Below, piece after piece: positions 1-9,703 of a stretch of 64,000 bases of DNA. The DNA comes from Mycolicibacterium insubricum (GTDB taxonomy: Bacteria > Actinomycetota > Actinomycetes > Mycobacteriales > Mycobacteriaceae): the NCBI RefSeq assembly GCF_010731615.1, contig NZ_AP022618.1, positions 1,054,001 through 1,118,000 on the forward strand. Reading direction: 5' to 3'. The position numbers and the translations under genes are program-made. The notes under the pieces were generated by a model, which searched no databases, was not told the DNA's origin, and was given only the letters and a program-made list of their open reading frames with translations. Each line of letters opens with the position of its first letter. The stretch's first letter is position 1.

Positions 1-1
1 G

Positions 2-475
2 AAGCGGATGTCGACCGGCCCGGTGCTGGCCTACGGCTACATCGGCGGCATGGGCGTGGGCGCGCTGCCCGGGTTCCTGCTCGTCTCGGTCTGCTTCCTG
101 ACCGCGGCGTTTCGCCCCGACCGCGACCCAGAGCTCATCGGGCTGCTCTACGACCTGGGGATGCTGTCCTACAACGGATCGCTGGGCTGCTTCACCGCGG
201 CGTACCTGGTGCTGGCGATCGCGGTGCTCTACGACAAGAACAACATCTTCCCGAAATGGTTTGCCTACATCTCGATCTGGCAGATCATCACCGAGGTCGT
301 CGCCACCCAGATGTTCCTGTTCCCGTCCGGACCGTTCGCCTGGAACGGCTCGATCTCGTTCTGGGTCGCGGTCGCCGAATTCTCCGTGTGGCTCGGCGCG
401 CTGATCGTCATCCTGCGCAAGGCCGCCGCGGCCGAACCGCCCGTCGGCGCTGCATTGGTGGGAGCTACCCGATGA
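2..475 (+). CDS. Multi-spanning membrane protein of an oxidase cluster, 5' truncated
   Basis: The reading frame is open to the left edge, so the gene probably begins outside the window; an ATG at 8 is the first start inside it. The visible 155 residues are strongly hydrophobic, with about four membrane segments and short loops, and a charged C-terminal tail rich in Ala and Glu. The stop overlaps the ATG of the next gene (ATGA), so the two are translationally coupled. I do not recognise a named family. Because it precedes a subunit III-like and a subunit IV-like gene, an accessory role in a haem-copper oxidase or nitric oxide reductase cluster is inferred only from position. Confidence 0.6.
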   Translation, partial: KRMSTGPVLAYGYIGGMGVGALPGFLLVSVCFLTAAFRPDRDPELIGLLYDLGMLSYNGSLGCFTAAYLVLAIAVLYDKNNIFPKWFAYISIWQIITEVVATQMFLFPSGPFAWNGSISFWVAVAEFSVWLGALIVILRKAAAAEPPVGAALVGATR

Positions 476-1071
476 AGCAACAGGATTCCGTCGTAACCGA
501 CCCCGCGCCGTCGGCAACCGACGACGGACCGCGGCTGCCCGGAGACATCAACATGTGGGTGATGGTGCTGGGCGACCTCATCATCTTCTCCGCGTACTTC
601 ATCATCTACGCCATCTACCGGCACATGGACCCGACGGGATTCCTGGCCTCCCAGCAGCACCTGGACATCAACATCGGCTCGGTCAACACCGTCGTGCTGC
701 TGACCAGCTCGTGGTTCATCGCCCGGGCGGTGCTGGCCGCACGCGCCGGTGACCACGTCCGAGCCACCCGGATGGTGTACTCCGCCGGCGCTTGCGGGGT
801 CCTGTTCATGGTGCTCAAGAGCTACGAGTGGGCGGTTAAAGTCACTGCCGGGCACACCAATTCGGAGATGTTCTTCTCGTTCTACTACGTGATCACCGGC
901 GTGCACCTGGTGCACATGCTGATCGGCCTGATCACCCTGGGCGTGGTGATCCGGGAACTGCGCAACCCCGCGCGACGGCGGACCTGGATGGTCGAAGCCG
1001 GCGCCACCTACTGGCACATGGTCGATCTGCTGTGGGTCATCATCTTCGGCCTGTTCTACGTGATGAGGTGA
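472..1071 (+). CDS. Cytochrome c oxidase subunit III family protein (NorE-like)
   Basis: This 199-residue integral membrane protein has about five helices and the look of the haem-copper oxidase subunit III family: a short polar N-terminus, a first helix after GDINMWVMVLGDL, and the HLVHM and YWHMVDLLW signatures near residues 143-147 and 183-191. At 199 residues it is shorter than canonical CtaE and fits the NorE-type branch found beside nitric oxide reductases or alternative oxidases. It has no metal centres of its own; the family is thought to stabilise the core subunit. It overlaps the upstream gene by ATGA and is followed after 1 bp by a subunit IV-like gene, so the three form one operon. 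Which oxidase it serves cannot be told, because the catalytic subunit is outside the window. Confidence 0.85.
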   Translation: MKQQDSVVTDPAPSATDDGPRLPGDINMWVMVLGDLIIFSAYFIIYAIYRHMDPTGFLASQQHLDINIGSVNTVVLLTSSWFIARAVLAARAGDHVRATRMVYSAGACGVLFMVLKSYEWAVKVTAGHTNSEMFFSFYYVITGVHLVHMLIGLITLGVVIRELRNPARRRTWMVEAGATYWHMVDLLWVIIFGLFYVMR

Positions 1072-1072
1072 C

Positions 1073-1360
1073 ATGAGCGACACGGTTCCCCACACCAGCG
1101 TCCGCGCCCTGAACTGGGCGTGGATCGCGCTGGTGGCCATCACTATCGCCTTCTGGCGACTGGCGCCCGCGCATTTCACCGACACCGTGGTGCCCAGCGT
1201 CGGGGTCACCGCCCTGGTACTGGCGCTGACCTTCGTCAAGGCCCGGGTGATTTTGCGCTACTTCATGGAAATGCGCAGCGCCCCGCGCTGGCTGCGGACC
1301 GGGACCGACGTCTGGCTGGTGCTGCTGCTCGGCTCGGTCTTCGGGATCTACCTGCTCTGA
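1073..1360 (+). CDS. Cytochrome c oxidase subunit IV family protein (NorF-like)
   Basis: A 95-residue membrane protein with three predicted helices (about residues 14-30, 42-58 and 76-94) and the small prokaryotic subunit IV layout, including the loop KARVILRYFMEMRSAP between the second and third helices. It starts 1 bp after the stop of the subunit III-like gene and ends the operon. Small subunits of this kind accompany NorE/CtaE-type proteins and are structural. The next gene is convergent with only 3 bp between stops, so transcription of the two units must meet here. Confidence 0.8.
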   Translation: MSDTVPHTSVRALNWAWIALVAITIAFWRLAPAHFTDTVVPSVGVTALVLALTFVKARVILRYFMEMRSAPRWLRTGTDVWLVLLLGSVFGIYLL

Positions 1361-1363
1361 GCG

Positions 1364-2101
1364 CTATCCCCGCTCGGCGGCCGGTTCGGGGGTCTCGTCC
1401 CCGTCGGTGGTCCCCGCTGCTTTGGCGGCCTTCCGGCGGCGCCACCACTCGTAGACCATCGGCGCGATCGAGGCCAGCACGATCAGCAGGAAGATCGGCT
1501 CCAGCAGCTTCTGGATGATCGGGAACCCACCGAGCCAATAACCCAGCAGCGTCAGGCCGATGCCCCACACCGCCGCGCCGACGGCGTTGTAGAGGGAGAA
1601 CACCGCATAGTTCATCTTCGCGGCACCCGCGGTCAGCGGGGCCAGCGTCCGCACGATCGGCACGAACCGGGCGATCACAATGGCGATTGGGCCGCGCTGC
1701 TCGAAGAACGCGTGCGCCTCGTCGAGATAGCGTTGCTTGAGGAACCGGGCGTCGGGCTTGAACATCTCCAGGCCGATGAACCGGCCGATGAAGTAACCGA
1801 CCTGGCCGCCCAGGATGGCGGCGATGGGGATGAAGACCAGCAGCTGCCAAAGCTGGAAACTCGCCTGCGGTACTCCGTCGGCCGCCGCCGTCGCCGCACC
1901 GCTGGCAGCCAGCATGCCCGCCACGAACAGCAGCGAGTCGCCCGGCAGTACTGGGAACAACACCCCGGACTCGACGAAAATCACCAGCAGCAGCCCGGCC
2001 AGCGCCCAGGTGCCGAAGTAGTTCAGCAGGTGCACCGGATCCATGAAGTCCGGCATCAGCGCCAGGTAGGTGGTGGCCTCTGGGGCAGCGGTCGTGATCA
2101 C
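1364..2101 (-). CDS. DedA family membrane protein
   Basis: The 245-residue protein carries both DedA (SNARE-associated/VTT) signatures: the first re-entrant motif with E44, then P50, P53, G54 and D55 (VESGVLFPVLPGDS), and the second GGQVGYFIGRFIG around residues 134-146. DedA proteins are inner-membrane lipid-scrambling or undecaprenyl-phosphate flippase-type transporters. A basic, Glu-rich cytoplasmic tail closes the sequence. The start is GTG; a TACCCT box lies 7 bp upstream (2109-2114), which suggests a leaderless mRNA beginning at the start codon and makes this start likely. It is divergent from fba, as Rv0364 is in M. tuberculosis (from memory). Confidence 0.9.
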   Translation of the reverse strand: MITTAAPEATTYLALMPDFMDPVHLLNYFGTWALAGLLLVIFVESGVLFPVLPGDSLLFVAGMLAASGAATAAADGVPQASFQLWQLLVFIPIAAILGGQVGYFIGRFIGLEMFKPDARFLKQRYLDEAHAFFEQRGPIAIVIARFVPIVRTLAPLTAGAAKMNYAVFSLYNAVGAAVWGIGLTLLGYWLGGFPIIQKLLEPIFLLIVLASIAPMVYEWWRRRKAAKAAGTTDGDETPEPAAERG

Positions 2102-2108
2102 GACGGTC

Positions 2109-2114
2109 AGGGTA
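2109..2114 (-). promoter_or_regulatory. -10 box for leaderless dedA transcript
   Basis: TACCCT on the minus strand ends 7 bp before the GTG at 2101. That spacing puts the transcription start at or next to the start codon. No clear -35 is seen. Confidence 0.5.
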
Positions 2115-2222
2115 CCCGTCGGTAACGCGGGCTCATGTCTCGTGACCGGCGCACTCCTGCGATACTGGCGGGGACTTTATCCGCGCTCAGGCAGGTTCAG
2201 CCGTCAGCCAGGAGGAAATTCC

Positions 2223-3257
2223 ATGCCCATCGCCACGCCCGAGGTATACGCCGAGATGCTGGCCCGCGCCAAGGCGAACTCGTTCGCCTTCCCGGCCATC
2301 AACTGCACGTCCTCGGAAACCATCAACGCCGCGATCAAGGGCTTCGCCGACGCCGGCAGCGACGGCATCATCCAGTTCTCCACCGGTGGCGCGGAATTCG
2401 GTTCCGGCCTGGGTGTGAAGAACATGGTCGCCGGCGCGGTGGCGCTGGCCGAGTTCGCGCACAGCATCGCCGCGCACTACGACATCACCATCGCCCTGCA
2501 CACCGACCACTGTCCCAAGGACAAGCTGGACACCTACGTCCGGCCGCTGCTGGCGATCTCCGCCGAGCGCGTCGCCAAGGGCGGTAACCCGCTGTTCCAG
2601 TCGCACATGTGGGACGGCTCGGCGGTGCCGATCGGCGAGAACCTCACCATCGCGCAGGAGCTGCTGGCCCAGGCCGTGGCCGCCAAGATCATCCTCGAGG
2701 TGGAGATCGGCGTCGTCGGCGGCGAGGAGGACGGCGTCGAGGCCGAGATCAACGACAAGCTGTACACCAGCTCGGAGGACTTCGAGAAGACCATCGACGC
2801 CCTCGGCGCCGGCGAAAAGGGCCACTACCTGCTGGCCGCGACCTTCGGCAACGTGCACGGCGTGTACAAGCCGGGCAACGTCGTGCTCAAGCCCGAGGTG
2901 CTGGCCGAGGGGCAGCGCGTCGCCGCCGCCAAGCTCGGCCTGGGCGCCGACGCCAAGCCCTTCGACTTCGTCTTCCACGGCGGTTCGGGCTCGCTGAAGT
3001 CGGAGATCGAGGACTCGCTGCGCTACGGCGTGGTGAAGATGAACGTCGACACCGACACCCAATACGCCTTCACCCGTCCGGTCGCCGGCCACATGTTCGC
3101 CAACTACGACGGTGTGCTGAAGATCGACGGCGAGGTCGGCAACAAGAAGGTCTATGACCCGCGCAGCTACCTGAAGAAGGCCGAAGCGTCGATGACCGAG
3201 CGCGTCATCGAGGCGTGCAATGACCTGCACAGCTCGGGGAAGAGTGTGTCAGCCTGA
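2223..3257 (+). CDS. fba: Class II fructose-bisphosphate aldolase
   Basis: This 344-residue zinc enzyme cleaves fructose 1,6-bisphosphate to glyceraldehyde 3-phosphate and dihydroxyacetone phosphate in glycolysis and works in reverse in gluconeogenesis. The HTDH motif gives catalytic D95 and zinc ligand H96, the same numbering as in the M. tuberculosis enzyme. Further zinc ligands lie in the HGVYKPG and FHGGSGS motifs, and the phosphate-binding GGSGS loop and NVDTDTQYAF segment are intact. A strong AGGAGG ribosome site at 2210-2215 ends 7 bp before the ATG, fixing the start. It stands alone on the plus strand, divergent from dedA, and a long inverted repeat at 3383-3411 can end its transcript. 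Confidence 0.97.
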   Translation: MPIATPEVYAEMLARAKANSFAFPAINCTSSETINAAIKGFADAGSDGIIQFSTGGAEFGSGLGVKNMVAGAVALAEFAHSIAAHYDITIALHTDHCPKDKLDTYVRPLLAISAERVAKGGNPLFQSHMWDGSAVPIGENLTIAQELLAQAVAAKIILEVEIGVVGGEEDGVEAEINDKLYTSSEDFEKTIDALGAGEKGHYLLAATFGNVHGVYKPGNVVLKPEVLAEGQRVAAAKLGLGADAKPFDFVFHGGSGSLKSEIEDSLRYGVVKMNVDTDTQYAFTRPVAGHMFANYDGVLKIDGEVGNKKVYDPRSYLKKAEASMTERVIEACNDLHSSGKSVSA

Positions 3258-3286
3258 TTCGACGAGCGGCCAGCCGATTCGACGAG
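3256..3286 (+). repeat. Short direct repeat after fba
   Basis: GATTCGACGAG occurs at 3256-3266 (overlapping the fba stop) and at 3276-3286, a spacing of 20 bp. The function is unknown. Confidence 0.4.
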
Positions 3287-3382
3287 GCGAGGAACGAGCC
3301 GAGGACGGGATCGGCTGTGGAAGTTCCGGTTCCGCGAGGAAGAGGTCAGGCTGCGAAGGCTGCAGCTTAACGGTTTGAGTGC

Positions 3383-3411
3383 GTGGCCCGGTCGCTAAGC
3401 GGCCGGGCCAC
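3383..3411. terminator. Bidirectional terminator-like hairpin between fba and the convergent gene
   Basis: GTGGCCCGG at 3383-3391 pairs perfectly with CCGGGCCAC at 3403-3411, and the inner CGCT/AGCG extends the stem almost to the tip. It lies between convergent genes and contains the TAG stop of the minus-strand gene. There is no U-tract, as is usual for mycobacterial terminators. Confidence 0.6.
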
Positions 3412-3844
3412 CACTGTTTGCAGCCGACGCCGCGATCGTGGACCCGAGCTGGTACAGCCCGGCGGCGTTCGAATCCCCGCGGGTGAGCAGAACGACGACC
3501 AGGATGACGACGGCGACCAGTGCCGCGATCACCAGTACCAGCGCGACCACCCAGCCCCAGCTACCACGCTTCGGCGGAACCGGACGGGCCGGGATCGCCT
3601 GCGGGGTGGCTTGCGCGGCGCGTCCCGGGTCGGTCGGAGGTTCGGTGCCGGGCACGTCGAAGATCTCGGTGGCCGGGTCCGGCGGGGTGCTGATGATCTG
3701 GGTCGAGCCGGCGTCGAAGGCCGACGGCGCGGTGAACCGGCGCTCCGGCTCGGCCGGGGCATCGGTGGGCAGCATCTCGGTCTCGGCGAACGACGGATCG
3801 GCTGCCGGGGTGGTGTCCGGATCGTGGTCGGCGGGGGTCGACAT
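3395..3844 (-). CDS. Single-pass membrane protein, Rv0361-like position
   Basis: A 149-residue protein with an acidic, Pro- and Thr-rich cytoplasmic N-terminus of about 95 residues, one strongly hydrophobic helix (about residues 98-121, WVVALVLVIAALVAVVILVV) and a short outer tail of about 25 residues. No catalytic motif is visible. It is divergent from the DUF3151 gene and convergent with fba, the arrangement of Rv0361 in M. tuberculosis from memory, but it is much shorter than the roughly 275 residues recalled for Rv0361, so the outer domain may be missing. A GGGAGGA ribosome site precedes the ATG. The stop codon lies inside the terminator hairpin. Confidence 0.75.
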   Translation of the reverse strand: MSTPADHDPDTTPAADPSFAETEMLPTDAPAEPERRFTAPSAFDAGSTQIISTPPDPATEIFDVPGTEPPTDPGRAAQATPQAIPARPVPPKRGSWGWVVALVLVIAALVAVVILVVVLLTRGDSNAAGLYQLGSTIAASAANSGGPAA

Positions 3845-3927
3845 CGGTGGGGGTTGTCCTCCCGTTCTGCGCGACGGTTCCCCCTCAGCCTAGTCGGGCT
3901 CGGCGCCGACATGACACCATGGGCCGT

Positions 3928-4344
3928 ATGACACGCATGGGTGATCTGTTGGGCCCGGAGCCGGTACTGCTGCCCGGGGACCCCGAGGCCGAGGACCTGC
4001 TGGACGCCGGCGAGAACGCCGCGTCGGTGGCCGCCGGGCACCCGTCGGCCTCGGTGGCCTGGGCTGCGCTGGCCGAGCAGGCGCTGGCCGACGACAAGGT
4101 CGTCACCGCCTATGCCTACGCCCGCACCGGCTATCACCGCGGCCTGGATCAGTTGCGCCGCAACGGCTGGAAGGGTTTCGGCCCGGTGCCGTTCGCCCAC
4201 GAACCGAACCAGGGATTCCTGCGCTGCGTCGCCGCACTGGCCCGCGCCGCCGACGAGATCGGCGAGACCCCGGAGTACCAGCGCTGCCTGGACCTGCTCG
4301 ACGACTGCGATCCGGTGGCGAGGGTGGAGCTGGGCGTCAAGTAG
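3928..4344 (+). CDS. DUF3151 family protein (Rv0360c-like)
   Basis: A 138-residue soluble protein matching the actinobacterial DUF3151 family, with characteristic segments such as HPSASVAWAALAEQAL, YAYARTGYHRGLDQLRR and the C-terminal CLDLLDDCDP. The helical repeats recall TPR-like folds, but the biochemical role is not known. I chose the ATG at 3928, giving MTRMGDLLGPEPVLLPGD, because it matches the start recalled for Rv0360c; an in-frame ATG at 3919 is an alternative. Neither has a good ribosome site. It is divergent from the membrane protein and convergent with the kinase remnant, with 7 bp between stops. Confidence 0.85.
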   Translation: MTRMGDLLGPEPVLLPGDPEAEDLLDAGENAASVAAGHPSASVAWAALAEQALADDKVVTAYAYARTGYHRGLDQLRRNGWKGFGPVPFAHEPNQGFLRCVAALARAADEIGETPEYQRCLDLLDDCDPVARVELGVK

Positions 4345-4351
4345 CGCTTGG

Positions 4352-4675
<324 letters not shown>

Positions 4676-4757
4676 GAACGCTCCTCCTGCCACGCAAAGC
4701 CGTTTCAGAGACCAACCGGTGACGGCAGCGTCGATCGGCACCAAAAGGCGTGGTGGA

Positions 4758-5540
4758 TCAGTGCTGCCAGAACAGGGTGAGTCCGTAGCCGAGGCCGGCC
4801 AGGGGCTCGATGCCGCCGAGCAAGCCGTAGATGCGCAGCACCAGGTCGAAGAACCAGCCGTTCAGCGGCGGCACCATGAGCAGCACGATCAGGATCAGGA
4901 AACCCCACTGCCGCATGGGTTCCAGGGCCTGGCGGGTCTGCGGGCTCAGGTGCGGCTCCAGTGCGCCGTAGCCGTCCAGACCGGGGATCGGCAGCAGGTT
5001 CAGCACCAGGGCCATCACCTGCAGCAGTGCCAGGAATGAGATCCCGGCCCAGAACACGCTGTGTTCCGGGGTGTGGCCGACCCGGGTCGCTGCGAGCAGC
5101 AGCACCGCCAGGATCAGGTTGGCCGACGGCCCGGCCAGCGAGACCAGGCTGCGCTGGCGCTTGGTCATGAAGTTGATGCGCACCCACACCGCTCCGCCCG
5201 GCAGGGCGATGCCGCCCATGAGGATGAACAGGATCGGCAACAGCAGCGACATCACCGGGTTCGCGTATTTCAGCGGGTTGAGCGTCAGGTAGCCGCGGAC
5301 CGCGACATCGTGATCGCCGAAGCGCCAGGCCGTGACGGCGTGGCCGAACTCGTGCAGGCACAGCGACACCACCCAGCCCGCGATGACCAGCACGAACACC
5401 GAGGCGTAGGCCATCACCGGGATCGGTAGCGAGGCTTCCCCGGCGAACCAGGCGCCGACCCCGCCGAGCGCGGCCACCCCGAGGACGGCCAGAAACACCG
5501 GGCTGGGTCGGACAGCAGGCCGGATGGGATGCACGGTCAC
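4758..5540 (-). CDS. M50 family site-2-protease-like membrane peptidase (Rv0359-like)
   Basis: An intramembrane zinc metalloprotease of about 260 residues. The HEFGH motif (H63, E64, H67) lies in the second hydrophobic helix, and the third zinc ligand is the Asp of PIPGLDG (D189); five or six helices are predicted. Family members cut membrane-bound regulators or clean up signal peptides, but this short form lacks the PDZ domain of RseP, so its substrate is unknown. The frame is open to a start at 5633, but the GTG at 5540 (VTVHPIRPAVRPSP) gives the roughly 260 residues recalled for Rv0359 and has GGTGGGG just upstream, so I prefer it. It follows the M50/purine neighbourhood seen in M. tuberculosis. 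Confidence 0.88.
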   Translation of the reverse strand: MTVHPIRPAVRPSPVFLAVLGVAALGGVGAWFAGEASLPIPVMAYASVFVLVIAGWVVSLCLHEFGHAVTAWRFGDHDVAVRGYLTLNPLKYANPVMSLLLPILFILMGGIALPGGAVWVRINFMTKRQRSLVSLAGPSANLILAVLLLAATRVGHTPEHSVFWAGISFLALLQVMALVLNLLPIPGLDGYGALEPHLSPQTRQALEPMRQWGFLILIVLLMVPPLNGWFFDLVLRIYGLLGGIEPLAGLGYGLTLFWQH

Positions 5541-5553
5541 CCCACCATCATGG

Positions 5554-5607
5554 CCGAGCGTGGGCCGAAACCAACCCGCGCGGTGGGTAAGACCCACGTT
5601 CGGCGGT
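5554..5607 (-). repeat. 54-bp intergenic element, copy A
   Basis: Read on the minus strand from 5607, it begins ACCGCCGAACGTGG and shares about 38 of 54 positions without gaps with 15066-15119, including GGTTGG at the same offset. GTGGGT and ACCCAC inside it can form a hairpin with a 3-base loop. Confidence 0.45.
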
Positions 5608-5700
5608 GGATCGAGTAGCGACGGGCGTGCCACGACTACAGCAGGCGAGCCACGGGTACCGCGGGCCCCGTCACGAGTACCGAATGTTTACCGGTGGCAG

Positions 5701-5812
5701 CCGATAACTGGATAATCCACGCGAAGGCCCGCATTCGTCACGGTTTGGTACTGCCCAGCGGAAGAGCTGTATCGGCACAGCACCTACCCAGACCGATATT
5801 TGGATAATCCAC
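5701..5812 (+). repeat. Direct repeat pair, 20 bp, 92 bp apart
   Basis: CCGATAACTGGATAATCCAC at 5701-5720 and CCGATATTTGGATAATCCAC at 5793-5812 differ at two positions. They lie between the convergently spaced M50 promoter region and the 3' end of the Rv0358-like gene and are unusually AT-rich for this genome. Whether they are protein-binding sites or remnants of a mobile repeat is unknown. Confidence 0.5.
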
Positions 5813-5865
5813 CTATCGCCCGCCCCAGGTGTTCTTCCGATACGCCGCGGCGAGTACTGCGCTGC

Positions 5866-6468
5866 TCAGCCGACCCGCAACCAGTCCACGGTGTGGCGGT
5901 AGAACGTGGAGCGGCGCACCGGGCGGGGGATCTCCACGCCGTCGCGGACCACCCGGGCGCCGGTGGTGCCCAGCTGCGCGGCCCGGCCGGCCACCCAGCG
6001 ATGCCGGCGCCACCGCCCGCGGTCGACTGCGGCCCGCAACCCCGGTGCGGTGTCCAGAGGCTCGATCCGCAGCGCGGTGACCACGCCGTCGAACAGCACG
6101 GTGTCATCGACGATGCCCTCGCCGACGATCTGCCCGGACCCCGGCGGCGGCAACCACAAACCCTTGCCGACCAGCACCGTTGCCGTCTCGTCGCGGATCA
6201 GCGGCACGGCCCTGGCCGCCCCGCTGCGCGCGCGCCCGGCAAGCCGGGCGCGCCGCAGCGGTGCCACGGCCAGGTCGAGCCGCTCCAGCCGCAGCAGGCG
6301 GGTCAGCACAACCGACAGCTCGGCATCACCACCGGCCACCAGAAGCCGCCCCTCGTCCGGCAGCACAGAGTCGATGTCGGTGGCTGAGGCCATGTCGTGG
6401 GCCGGCAGATCCGACAGCGCGGCCGGCACGGACCGGTCGCCGAACCGCAGCAGCACAGCCGGGGGCAT
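5866..6468 (-). CDS. Conserved hypothetical protein (Rv0358-like)
   Basis: A 200-residue basic protein, divergent from purA, in the position of Rv0358. The middle segment has a lipid-kinase-like flavour (LLVAGGDAELSVVLTRLLR; VGKGLWLPPP; a DGVVTALRIEPLD stretch), but no complete catalytic motif is present, so I do not assign an activity. The C-terminus is rich in Arg and Trp. I chose the ATG at 6468 because an AGGAG lies 10 bp upstream; the GTG at 6474 would be only 4 bp from it. No membrane helix or signal peptide is visible. Confidence 0.75.
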   Translation of the reverse strand: MPPAVLLRFGDRSVPAALSDLPAHDMASATDIDSVLPDEGRLLVAGGDAELSVVLTRLLRLERLDLAVAPLRRARLAGRARSGAARAVPLIRDETATVLVGKGLWLPPPGSGQIVGEGIVDDTVLFDGVVTALRIEPLDTAPGLRAAVDRGRWRRHRWVAGRAAQLGTTGARVVRDGVEIPRPVRRSTFYRHTVDWLRVG

Positions 6469-6489
6469 GCTCACTTGGCTCCTAACCGG

Positions 6490-6516
6490 TTGACGGGGCG
6501 CTTGGTCGGATAAGGT
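6490..6516 (+). promoter_or_regulatory. Candidate purA promoter
   Basis: TTGACG at 6490-6495 and TAAGGT at 6511-6516 are separated by 15 bp, slightly short for a SigA promoter. They lie 50-75 bp before the purA start, between the divergent genes. Confidence 0.4.
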
Positions 6517-6563
6517 AGCTCACCGGCTGGGAGGCAGATTCCTAGTGACAGGCGGGAGAGTAG

Positions 6564-8512
<1,949 letters not shown>

Positions 8513-8539
8513 CCCCTGCGCGCGGCGCGACGGCGGGCC

Positions 8540-9652
8540 ATGCTGGTGGGCGTGACCGACCGACCCGCCGCCGTTCCCCCGCCACGAGGCACCGTCACCG
8601 ATTCCCAGACCGTGCTGCTGCCGTCGGCGCGCAAGATCGCCGACCTGACCGGCCCGGGCATCACCGACGCGCTCGGCGTCGGCGGCACCGACCTCGGTGT
8701 CTCGGTGGTCGCGCCCAACGGCGCGATAGTCTCGGCGTTCGGCGACACCTTCTCCGGCCCGAAGCCGGGTTCCGGGGACTGGCGGGCGCCGGTGCTGCTG
8801 ATCGGCTCCGGTGACGCCGCGACCCCGCTGCGCTGGAACCGGGCCGGCGGGCCGAACCCCAACCGCGCCGAGCAGCCCTGGTTCTACGTGCACGACAGCG
8901 CCGCCACCGGCTGGCGCCGCGGCGGGTTCTCCACCGTCATCCCGTCGGACCTGCTGCGGGTCGGGGACCGAATGTACATGCACGTCATGGTCAATCGGGA
9001 TTATCCGAACGTCATCTGGACCGAGATCTGGACCTCGGCCGACAGCGGGGTGAGCTGGACGCACATGGGGGAGCAGGCCAAGTTCGCCGCCGACCTGCAC
9101 GGCGGGCGCGCGCAGTTGTGGGCCTGGGACTACAACCCCGACGACGGCTGGGTGTACGTCGTGTCCACCGGCAACACCCGCGACACGGGCATCATCCTGC
9201 GCCGGGTCCGACCAGCCGACATCGGCAACCGAGATGCATACGTGGGCTGGGGATTTGCCAACTCGGTGTGGGCCTGGGGCAACGAGCCGACCCCCATCAC
9301 GCCGCCGGGGGAGCGGTGGGGCGAGCTGTGCCTGCGCCGGCTGGCACCCGGAAAGTGGGTGCTCGGCGGCTTTCTGGCGTCCGCGGCGGCGCTGGGCTAC
9401 CGCACCGTCACCTCGCCGACGGCCAATCTTTATCTGGCGCCGGTGCAGAAGCCGGTGGTCGGCTCCAGCTGGTCCGACGAGGACCACGCGCACGGGCGTG
9501 TCGCCCAGCTCTATGGCGGCTACCTGCTGCCCGGATCGCGACTCGGCGTGGCCGGTGGCGTCGGTCTGGTTGTGTCGCAATGGAATACCAACGACGGCTG
9601 GCCCTACCGTGCCATGCAGTTCGCGGCGACCCTACGCGACACCACGGCCTGA
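8540..9652 (+). CDS. DUF4185 domain protein
   Basis: A protein of about 370 residues matching the DUF4185 family common in mycobacteria and other actinomycetes. Typical segments are LTGPGITDALGVGGTDLG, AFGDTFSGP, RMYMHVMVN, WTEIWTSADSGVSWTHMGE and the C-terminal VSQWNTNDGWPYRAMQF. The repeated beta-strand and Asp/Trp-rich loops suggest a beta-propeller resembling sialidases, possibly carbohydrate-binding or hydrolysing at the cell surface, though no clear signal peptide is seen. The ATG at 8540 is used; a GTG at 8552 (VTDRPAAVPPP) is a serious alternative, because CATGCT lies 7 bp upstream of it. It is convergent with the antiporter gene. Confidence 0.82.
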   Translation: MLVGVTDRPAAVPPPRGTVTDSQTVLLPSARKIADLTGPGITDALGVGGTDLGVSVVAPNGAIVSAFGDTFSGPKPGSGDWRAPVLLIGSGDAATPLRWNRAGGPNPNRAEQPWFYVHDSAATGWRRGGFSTVIPSDLLRVGDRMYMHVMVNRDYPNVIWTEIWTSADSGVSWTHMGEQAKFAADLHGGRAQLWAWDYNPDDGWVYVVSTGNTRDTGIILRRVRPADIGNRDAYVGWGFANSVWAWGNEPTPITPPGERWGELCLRRLAPGKWVLGGFLASAAALGYRTVTSPTANLYLAPVQKPVVGSSWSDEDHAHGRVAQLYGGYLLPGSRLGVAGGVGLVVSQWNTNDGWPYRAMQFAATLRDTTA

Positions 9653-9703
9653 CGCGACACCACCACGACCTGAAACGACATCACCACCCAGCGCGACACA
9701 CGA

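Larger units (their letters stand above)
5541..5865. other. Intergenic region with two short repeat types
   Basis: No gene is supported here. It holds a copy of a 54-bp element also present at 15066-15119, a GTGGGT/ACCCAC hairpin at 5583-5597 within it, and an 18/20 direct repeat at 5701-5720 and 5793-5812. Confidence 0.6.
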
